Shown: positions 57,511 through 64,000 of the stretch, in pieces
Numbering within the stretch: position 1 is the first letter of the stretch
How the letters are laid out: each line of letters begins with the position of its first letter
From: Mesostigma viride
Taxonomy: Eukaryota > Streptophyta > Mesostigmatophyceae > Mesostigmatales > Mesostigmataceae
Direction of reading: 5' to 3'
Length of the DNA stretch: 64,000 nt
Assembly (NCBI GenBank): GCA_009746045.1
Contig: RPFO01000154.1
Location: forward strand, 4,096,763 to 4,160,762
Notes under the pieces: generated by a model
What the model saw: the letters and a program-made list of their open reading frames with translations, nothing else
The model's database searches: none
What the model was told of the DNA's origin: nothing
Program-made: the position numbers and the translations under genes

Positions 57511-59821
57511 CTAGTGGCCATCCGTCTGGTAAGTGCCACGAGAGGCCAGCAGGACCTCCAGGTAGGCCTGGTAGTGAGCCACATCCTCAACATTGTCATG
57601 CCTATCTACAGTGAGGAAAACATCGGCCCACACGCCGTCAGGAAAGAGGCCCAGGAAGGCCCAGTAATACCTATGCTGCGTGAGGACGACCTGGCCACGG
57701 GCCCAGTCCAGAAAGCCACAGGCAAAGAGGCGAAGGAAAGGCTCTACCGCGATCAGGCAAAGGGCCCGCAGGAGGAGGCGATGGTACCGAATCCGAGGGC
57801 GCATACCCGTCGGGAAGAACAGGTCCACCAGGGGCTCCACGTTGGACGGCCACAACCGGATGTGCCGAACCTCGCGGGAGCGCCACCGACGAACACACTG
57901 TCGCGACCCGAATGTCTCTAGGTAGTCGCTGGCACGAGGAGGAGGGTGACCGCGGGAGTCTAGACCCTGGCCCGGGATAGGCGCCGGGCGGCGGGCATCC
58001 CACTCAAGGATGGGCTGGAGGACCGTAGTGTACGCCGCACCCGGCACCGCAGGAAACTCTACTGTAAGGGCATCCGAAGCCATAATGCCCAGAGGGGGAG
58101 GGTAAGCCCACTGAAACCCACCGTAGGTGTCCAAGTCGTTGTGGCGCCTCGCCCAGCGATACAGGACGCGCCGGACCAGGATCTCACCCTCGAACACCGG
58201 ATCAGCTAAAATAACCATGTCGAACGGAGGCCGATCAGTCTCAATGGGTAGGCCACGATCCCGGGGCGCCCGACACACCTGGGAGAACCCATAGGACATG
58301 GGAGAGATGGCAAGCTCAGCAGAGGCGCGCGGCAGGTCACACTGTCGGCAGGCGAGTGCGGACATACCATACCCCGGAATGGGCGTGTCACGCGACTCCG
58401 GCGTCGCGTGCACCACAGAAGGAGCCCTGTCCCGATCACCCTGGGACAACTCCCTGAGGGAATCGGCAGCGCGGGTGGCGCGAGGATCCTGACCGGTGGA
58501 CCGAACAACCGCGGCCAAAGACCGCGAGGCCGAAGGAGGAGGGACCGGAGCAGGGGCTGACGCAGGGGCAGGAGCCGACACCGACGCAGGGGGCACTGGT
58601 AAAACAGGAGGTCGCGCCGGACCGAAGCCAGAGAGGGCCGTGACGGACCCGCCAACGACGCAGGCGCGCCGGTCTCCGTTGCCGGTGCACCCTCAGGCCA
58701 CATGTTGAAAATGGGGCCCGTAGGGACAGGCAGTCCTGCATAAGATTGACTACCATCCAGGCCCCAGTCAGGAACCGGAATCCTCTGCGGAGGACCACCC
58801 TCCCAAAGTCTGGGAAGCCCGCTAGTATCGCCAAAGAAACCCCGCGACGTCTGCGCCTGAGCGGGAGGAGGCTCGGAAGCAGCGACGGAGGGCGAGCTAA
58901 CAGGGGCAGGAGACTCCCGCGTAGGCGCAGGTAGAGCGGTAACAGGCGCAGAGGCAGCAGGAGTCGCAGGAGCCGCCGGAACCACAGCGACCGCGGGCGC
59001 AGGCGGGGGCGCGGGCGAAGCCGTAGTCGCCGGGGCGACAGAAGGGGTAGGGGGCGCGGATCCAGCCGGCGTGGCCGGGACCTGCGCCTGGGCCGCAAGG
59101 AAGGCCCCAAACGCCGTGGTCAAAGACTGGATCTGAGCCTGCATAGCCGAGACCGTCGCCGAAAGAGGATCAGGCAAACCCGAAGGGGTAGGCTCCACTG
59201 CGACATCCCGGGTCGACCGAGGGGACGACGGGACCGGAGAGGGAGGAACAGACACCGAGGAGGCGGACGCAGCGCTCGAGGCAGAATAATCTGGAGTATA
59301 ATGTACCTCGGCTGGGGCGCCCGAAGGGGTAGGACCACTAACCGCTAGTCCCGCCGACTGATCAGCTATCTCCATGAACTCTACGGCCCGTAAAAGGTCG
59401 CAGGGGTTCTCGTCTACCTCAGCATCACCCTCAGCTGGAAGCCACGGGAACACCTCCCGTAGGCAGGTACGGCCCACAGGAGTGGAGAGGTAGGAGAACA
59501 CACGGCAACACCGGAGAACCGCATCTATCTGCCCCAAGGCGGGACAGCTGGAACCACACCCCAACAAACAGTGTCCGGCATCATCGAACCCGTGCAGGAC
59601 AAGCTGGTGCGGCTCATCAGGGGAAGGACCATACCACGTGACCCCGAAGAGGGCCGCCCTGACTAAGCCCGCATGTTGGGCCTGAAGGGCCGGCTGCACC
59701 ACGCCACCCGGGTAACTGATCGCGACACCCAGCGGCCCGGAAGGGCCTCGAAATACAGCTCAGGGTCCGGTGGGGGCGGGGACGGCAGCGAGCTCTCAGC
59801 CGGAGGGGTAGGCTCTGACAT
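57511..59821 (-). CDS. unknown long ORF after the gypsy-2 integrase (two frame changes)
   Basis: It starts MSEPTPPAESSLPSPPPPDP at 59821. After a frame change near 59735 it continues ISYPGGVVQPALQAQHAGLV in the frame ending at 58206. After a second change near 58590 it continues in the frame ending at 57511, about 770 residues in all. The first third has a Cys pair (CLLGCGSSC) and an acidic segment. The middle is a long Ala/Pro/Ser-rich linker. The last 330 residues are compact: CRQCDLPR, FDMVILADPVFEGEILVRRV, then WPSNVEPLVDLFFPTGMRPR and several Trp/Tyr-rich helices. No membrane anchor or known family is recognised. It sits where gypsy-1 also has an unrelated extra ORF. Confidence 0.6.
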
Positions 59822-59897
59822 GACGGCTGCGGAGGGGAGGGGACAACCAACCATCCGTCGACAGCAGACATAACATAAGAGAGGAGAAGGTCTACAA

Positions 59898-62800
59898 CTA
59901 GAGCTTATGCAGGGTTTTATACTCCTGCAGCAGGCGACTACACCCATCTAGCTCACTCTCAGTATACCAGACCTTATCTACCTCACTACGAGCATACATC
60001 CACTTCACCTTATACTGGCGCTGGGTACCGCGGCCTTTTTTGATATCTCTATGGGCCACGATACCCTCTACCTCATCCTCTACCTCACCAGTATCCGGGT
60101 TATGCTCTAAAGGGGCAGGGGCCAATTCTCTACCAGCGAACGTGCTCTGATGATAGAGCTTCAGCTGGCTTCTATGAAAGGTGCGAGAGTGGGTCTGCCA
60201 AGAGGTAGGAATATCTATCTCATACAGAAAATTACCTACTCTAGACAACACACGGAAAGGTCCTAAGAAGGCGGGCCTAAGTTTCACTTTCAGTTCAGCT
60301 TCGAACTTATGAGCGAAGCGGCCAACACGGGGGCCTTCTACTAAGACTAAATCTCCTATTTCTATCTCAGGTGCTCTTCTATCTAATGAGGCACGCAACC
60401 TAGCAAGGTATTTGGCCTGCGCCCTATGGTACCCTGCAATAGCGTTGTCGTGTGCATTCTTCATCTTATCTAATAACGCCTGCACACCTTCTACAGTATC
60501 CCGGGACACATCATCCTTGTCCCTTAAAGGACTAGCTAAAAGAGAGGTAGGGGTAAGAGGTTGTCTACCAGTATCTAGGAAGAAGGGCGTATAACCATGC
60601 GCAGCCTGAGGGCAATTGTTAAGGGAAAACTCTACCAAACATAGGTAATCCTCCCAATCACTCCCAGAGCCATTCACATAGTGACGCAGAGCTTCTTCCA
60701 CTACCCTATTCAAACGTTCTACTAAATGAGACGAGGAGGAGTGGTAGGCAGTACCGAAGGTGACCTTGGTACCGATAGCAGCGAAGAACTGCTGCCAAAA
60801 ATCAGAAGTGAATAACTTATCCTTATCACTAATAAACTGCCTACTCAAACCATGATATCTATATACGTTATTAAGGTATAGGCGTGCGCAATCGCGTGCG
60901 GTGAGTTCTAAGGGACACGGCACGAGATGACACATACGAGTAAAACGATCTACAAAAACAAGGATCTGGGCGTTACCTCTATCATTCTTCCTAAAAGGTC
61001 CTACAAAATCCATCATAATGGAGTCCCACGGCATGATGGGATCAGGTAAGGTCCTAGGCTCTGCTATCTGTCCTACATTGTTGGGTTTCATCTCCTGGCA
61101 AGATTGACAGGTTCTAACATACTCATCTACATCCTTTAAAAGGGAAGGCCAGTAGTAAGAGCGGGCTACTAGGTCCCGTACCCGTTTACCACCCTGGTGA
61201 GCAGCTAAGTCATGCAACTCAAAGAGCAAGGAGGAGCGACAGATAGGAGGGACATACAGGCGCCATTGAGGGGGAGAATCTGCTATCTGCACATATAAAA
61301 ATCCACCTACAAATTTACAAGGGTGCTTGCCTAATTGTTGGGGATGGGCAGCAATGGCAGCTAATGCTTCCGGCTCAGTGGCCGTAAATCTACTAATAAG
61401 ACGTTCGAGATCAGAGGTAGGCATCGCTACAGAGGTATCCAGAACAGGTTTAAAGAGATCTCCTACCGCCTTGCCAAAGAGAAGGGGAGGTCCTAGAGGG
61501 ACTATGTGTTCATAAGACTTTCCTGACCTAGTCGCTATATGGCTAAGCGGTATAGAAATTTTATTTTTCCCCTCCCCCCCCACCGAGACCACAGGAAGGG
61601 CCTCACACGGGAGAGAGAGTCCTACGTGAGAAAGGAGATCAGGCATGCGAACAGCTGTATGAAAGAGGTAGGCATAGGATTCATCATCAGGTAGTTCACC
61701 ATACGGGGTTACACCCATAGTAGTAGGAACTAGAGTAGTATTGAGAACATCAAGGTCCTCGAAAAAGGAGTAATCTGCACGACGAGAGAGTGCATCTGGT
61801 ACTATGTTATCTACACCCTTAACATACTGAAGTTTAAAAGGGGAGAACTGTGCTAAAAACTCCATCCAGCGCGCTTGACGAGGGGTAAGGTTGGGTTGTG
61901 AGAGAAGATGGGTAAGAGGGCGGTGATCTGTCTGGATAACTAATCTATAAGGATCAATCTCACAGGGTTCATTCAGACAAACATCAAATTGAGCACCTTT
62001 AAGAAAGTGCTGCCACGCGTGGCAACAGTACACCACAGCTAATAGTTCTTGCTGGTGGACGGGATAGTTACGCTCCGCAGGAAGCATTGTCCTAGAGATA
62101 TACTCGATTGGCTGTAAGCCCTGACCCTGATCCTGGAGAAGGACGCCCCCTATAGCTACCTTGCTAGCATCTGTGGCTACAACAAAGGGTTTAGTAGTAT
62201 CCGGTAGGATGAGTACAGGAGGGGAGAGGAGTAGGGATTTTAGACACTGAAAAGCCGACTGACATTCACTACTCCAAACAAAGGGGATATCCTTCTTTAA
62301 TAGATGATTAATAGGAGCTGCTATAGTTGCGAAACGCGGGATAAAACGCCTATAGTAAGAAGCAATTCCTAGAAAACTACGTACACCTTTAACGTCGGTA
62401 GGGGTAGGCCATTCCTGAATTGACTTAGTCTTATCCGGGTCGGTAGCGACCCCGGCATCTGACAGAACGTGCCCTAAGAATGGGACACTTCTACCAGAGC
62501 GAACTTTAGCACGGCGCGCCCATAAAGAATTTTCAGCCATGATTTCTAATACTTTCTTTAAATCACGTAGGTGCGTTTCAAAATCAGGAGAATAAATAAG
62601 GATATCATCTAAGTAAGCTTGAGCACAAGAACGGTCATGCTCAGATAAAGAAACAGAGGAGAAGGAAGGATCCTTTAAATCAGAGGACACTTGAGGAAGG
62701 TGGGAATTTCCCATAACAGGTCTAAGCACTTCATTCATTAACATTTGGAAAGAGGCAGGAGAGTTACAGAGTCCCATAGCCGCTACTCTAAACTGGTAAT

Positions 62801-63368
62801 GCCCAAAAGGGGTAGCAAAGGCGGTTTTGTGGCAATCCTCAGGAGCTATACGTAGTTGCCAAAAACCATCCGCACAATCTAGTACTGTGAAACAGGTAGA
62901 ACCTTTAACCTTATTAAATATATCATCAATACGAGGTAGAGGGTATTTAGACTTCACAGTAATATCGTTTAGCTTCCTATAATCAGTAACTAGGCGAAAC
63001 TTGCCATTTGGTTTAGGAACTAACAGGACACCAGCGGAGTAGGGGGAGTTACTAGGCTCTATCAATCCTGCTTCTAATAGTGATACTAAAATCTGTTTTA
63101 GTTCCTTTAATTCTGTAGGGCCCATTCTATACATCGGAGAGTGCGTAGGAACTGCACCGTCCTTGATAACTACACGGTGTAAAACAGAACGAGGAGGAGG
63201 ATAAGAAGGAGTCTTTTCTTCAAATACTTTTGAGGAATCTATCACAGCCATGTATCTTACTATTTCATTTTCAGTAAATCCCACTCCTATTGTATCCACT
63301 GTATTTACATCTATATCCACACTATTATTAGTGATAGGTATCTCTTGTACTTCTAACTGAAGGAACAT
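59898..63368 (-). CDS. pol: gypsy-2 Pol: reverse transcriptase, RNase H, integrase, chromodomain
   Basis: An intact 1156-residue frame. Reverse transcriptase: [49 protein letters not shown] and the catalytic AYLDDILIYSPDF. RNase H: FVVATDASKVAIGGVLLQDQ and QTDHRPLTHLLSQ, ending GVDNIVPDALSRRADY. Integrase: HDLAAHQGGKRVRDLV with RTCQSCQEMK (HHCC), MMDFVGPFRKNDRGN, FISDKDKLFTSDFW and LVERLNRVVEEALRHY (D, D, E). It closes with TWQTHSRTFHRSQLKLY and a chromodomain-like end (VEGIVAHRDIKKGRGTQRQY, KVKWMY). The Met at 63368 is only the first in frame; protease is upstream in the same frame but behind stops. Confidence 0.93.
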   Translation of the reverse strand: MFLQLEVQEIPITNNSVDIDVNTVDTIGVGFTENEIVRYMAVIDSSKVFEEKTPSYPPPRSVLHRVVIKDGAVPTHSPMYRMGPTELKELKQILVSLLEAGLIEPSNSPYSAGVLLVPKPNGKFRLVTDYRKLNDITVKSKYPLPRIDDIFNKVKGSTCFTVLDCADGFWQLRIAPEDCHKTAFATPFGHYQFRVAAMGLCNSPASFQMLMNEVLRPVMGNSHLPQVSSDLKDPSFSSVSLSEHDRSCAQAYLDDILIYSPDFETHLRDLKKVLEIMAENSLWARRAKVRSGRSVPFLGHVLSDAGVATDPDKTKSIQEWPTPTDVKGVRSFLGIASYYRRFIPRFATIAAPINHLLKKDIPFVWSSECQSAFQCLKSLLLSPPVLILPDTTKPFVVATDASKVAIGGVLLQDQGQGLQPIEYISRTMLPAERNYPVHQQELLAVVYCCHAWQHFLKGAQFDVCLNEPCEIDPYRLVIQTDHRPLTHLLSQPNLTPRQARWMEFLAQFSPFKLQYVKGVDNIVPDALSRRADYSFFEDLDVLNTTLVPTTMGVTPYGELPDDESYAYLFHTAVRMPDLLSHVGLSLPCEALPVVSVGGEGKNKISIPLSHIATRSGKSYEHIVPLGPPLLFGKAVGDLFKPVLDTSVAMPTSDLERLISRFTATEPEALAAIAAHPQQLGKHPCKFVGGFLYVQIADSPPQWRLYVPPICRSSLLFELHDLAAHQGGKRVRDLVARSYYWPSLLKDVDEYVRTCQSCQEMKPNNVGQIAEPRTLPDPIMPWDSIMMDFVGPFRKNDRGNAQILVFVDRFTRMCHLVPCPLELTARDCARLYLNNVYRYHGLSRQFISDKDKLFTSDFWQQFFAAIGTKVTFGTAYHSSSSHLVERLNRVVEEALRHYVNGSGSDWEDYLCLVEFSLNNCPQAAHGYTPFFLDTGRQPLTPTSLLASPLRDKDDVSRDTVEGVQALLDKMKNAHDNAIAGYHRAQAKYLARLRASLDRRAPEIEIGDLVLVEGPRVGRFAHKFEAELKVKLRPAFLGPFRVLSRVGNFLYEIDIPTSWQTHSRTFHRSQLKLYHQSTFAGRELAPAPLEHNPDTGEVEDEVEGIVAHRDIKKGRGTQRQYKVKWMYARSEVDKVWYTESELDGCSRLLQEYKTLHKL

Positions 63369-63428
63369 ACATAATAGGTATCCATATTCTTTAGTTCAGA
63401 ACGTAATTCGTCATTGGACATTAATACT

Positions 63429-63965
63429 TCAGGTATAGGTCACAGGAGGATCAACAGGTGTAGGAGGAGTAATATCTACCAAGGATAAATTTTCTAATCT
63501 ATAATGACGTTCTGGTACCCAGTAGGAGCTATCTGGAAACCAAATGACCATAGTATCATAATTAATAGTGATTTTATTATCCTGATGCCAATCTAATCCT
63601 AGTAATACATCAGCTGTAGTGATAGGGCCTATAGTGGCCGTCAGGTTGACCGTACGTCCTTGTATGACCAGGGGAAGGGACACCGTACCCGGGGAATGAC
63701 TGGTGCGACCGTCAGCATAATGGACAGTGACAGTTTTTGTGTGAGGGGTAGGGACTAGTCCTAAACGCCTAACTAGGGCCTCGCTCACAAAGGAGCTAGC
63801 CGCACCGCTATCCACTAACACAGAGACATTCAAGAGTTCATCAGCATGCAGGAAGGGGTCTACAACAGTATGAGGGACGGTTAAGCCACCATTCAAGAAC
63901 ATAAGAGGACGCACACGTAGTGGTAGGGATGATTCAGCTCCTACAGAGGTTATAAAAACAGGCAA
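63429..63965 (-). CDS. gypsy-2 aspartic protease
   Basis: The retropepsin motif VLVDSGAASSFVSEALVRR supplies the catalytic Asp, and ADVLLGLDWHQDNKI the conserved LG-x-x-W strand. The frame runs off toward the window end, so gag is probably fused or just upstream. It stops at 63429 with PPVTYT. Pol resumes 60 bp later in the same frame after further TGA codons; the intervening open frame EVLMSNDELRSELKN is shifted by one. Either two frameshifts or separate translation is needed. Confidence 0.85.
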   Translation of the reverse strand: MPVFITSVGAESSLPLRVRPLMFLNGGLTVPHTVVDPFLHADELLNVSVLVDSGAASSFVSEALVRRLGLVPTPHTKTVTVHYADGRTSHSPGTVSLPLVIQGRTVNLTATIGPITTADVLLGLDWHQDNKITINYDTMVIWFPDSSYWVPERHYRLENLSLVDITPPTPVDPPVTYT

Positions 63966-64000
63966 GCAAAAATTATATCTGGGGTACTATCTAAGGACCT

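Larger units (their letters stand above)
56564..64000 (-). mobile_element. second Ty3/gypsy chromovirus on the minus strand (gypsy-2), cut by the window end
   Basis: From right to left: protease, pol with reverse transcriptase, RNase H, integrase and chromodomain, a long post-integrase ORF, polypurine tract and 3' LTR. Gag and the 5' LTR would lie beyond 64000. It is distinct from gypsy-1 in sequence and in its post-integrase ORF. Confidence 0.9.

Overview
The window is nuclear DNA of a eukaryote, most likely a green alga. Protein-coding genes carry many GT-AG introns. The only clear housekeeping genes are a ribosome-biogenesis WD40 protein (GRWD1/Rrb1 family) and a TilS-like tRNA(Ile)-lysidine synthetase of bacterial type. 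A block of degenerate CCCTAAA telomere-like repeats lies in one intron. No bacterial operon, rRNA gene or CRISPR array is present. The lineage is an inference; no species-specific gene is visible.

Layout, left to right. Positions 1-1610 are non-coding repeats. Positions 1606-16803 are a three-level nest of retroelements. A solo LTR (outer duplication GCCCC) was entered by a full-length Ty3/gypsy chromovirus at 1853-16681 (duplication CAGGT, nearly identical LTRs). The reverse transcriptase of that element was in turn broken by a 5.3 kb reverse-oriented Ty1/copia-like fragment at about 5778-11121. The copia-like fragment reads ORF0 - gag - UGA - INT - PR - RT, which is not the textbook copia order. 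The gypsy element has a textbook A AAA AAC slippery site before pol and an extra ORF after the integrase/chromodomain.

Positions 17590-31957 hold the GRWD1 gene, 13 exons that splice without a frame break to a predicted 478-residue protein. Nearly all of the 14.4 kb is intron, and most of the introns contain their own tandem array (8-, 23-, 36-, 38-, 41-, 46-, 52- and 83-bp units and simple repeats). The 83-bp array begins inside exon 7 and copies its splice donor a dozen times.

Positions 32780-34243 hold a decayed LINE endonuclease. A perfect 204-bp palindrome and a 334-bp inverted-repeat element (34253-34686) follow, abutting a 5'-incomplete TilS-like gene (34690-39205) with a 54-bp satellite intron. 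Positions 39540-42215 are nested LINE 3' ends with (TTAA)n tails and a broken LINE reverse transcriptase. Positions 42689-44128 encode a Mutator-like transposase. Positions 44880-46100 are a CCAC/CCAA-rich satellite. Positions 47396-47771 are a duplicated LINE ORF1-like fragment.

Positions 48915-56321 form a 7.4 kb element with CACTA termini and arrays of TGTTGACAAAGTGTGACA-type subterminal repeats in opposite orientation. Its interior is mainly minisatellite and I see no transposase in it. Positions 56564-64000 are a second Ty3/gypsy chromovirus on the minus strand, with 3' LTR, polypurine tract, long post-integrase ORF, pol and protease, cut by the window edge.

The two host genes are unrelated in function. 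Everything else is mobile or repetitive DNA that has accumulated around and inside them.
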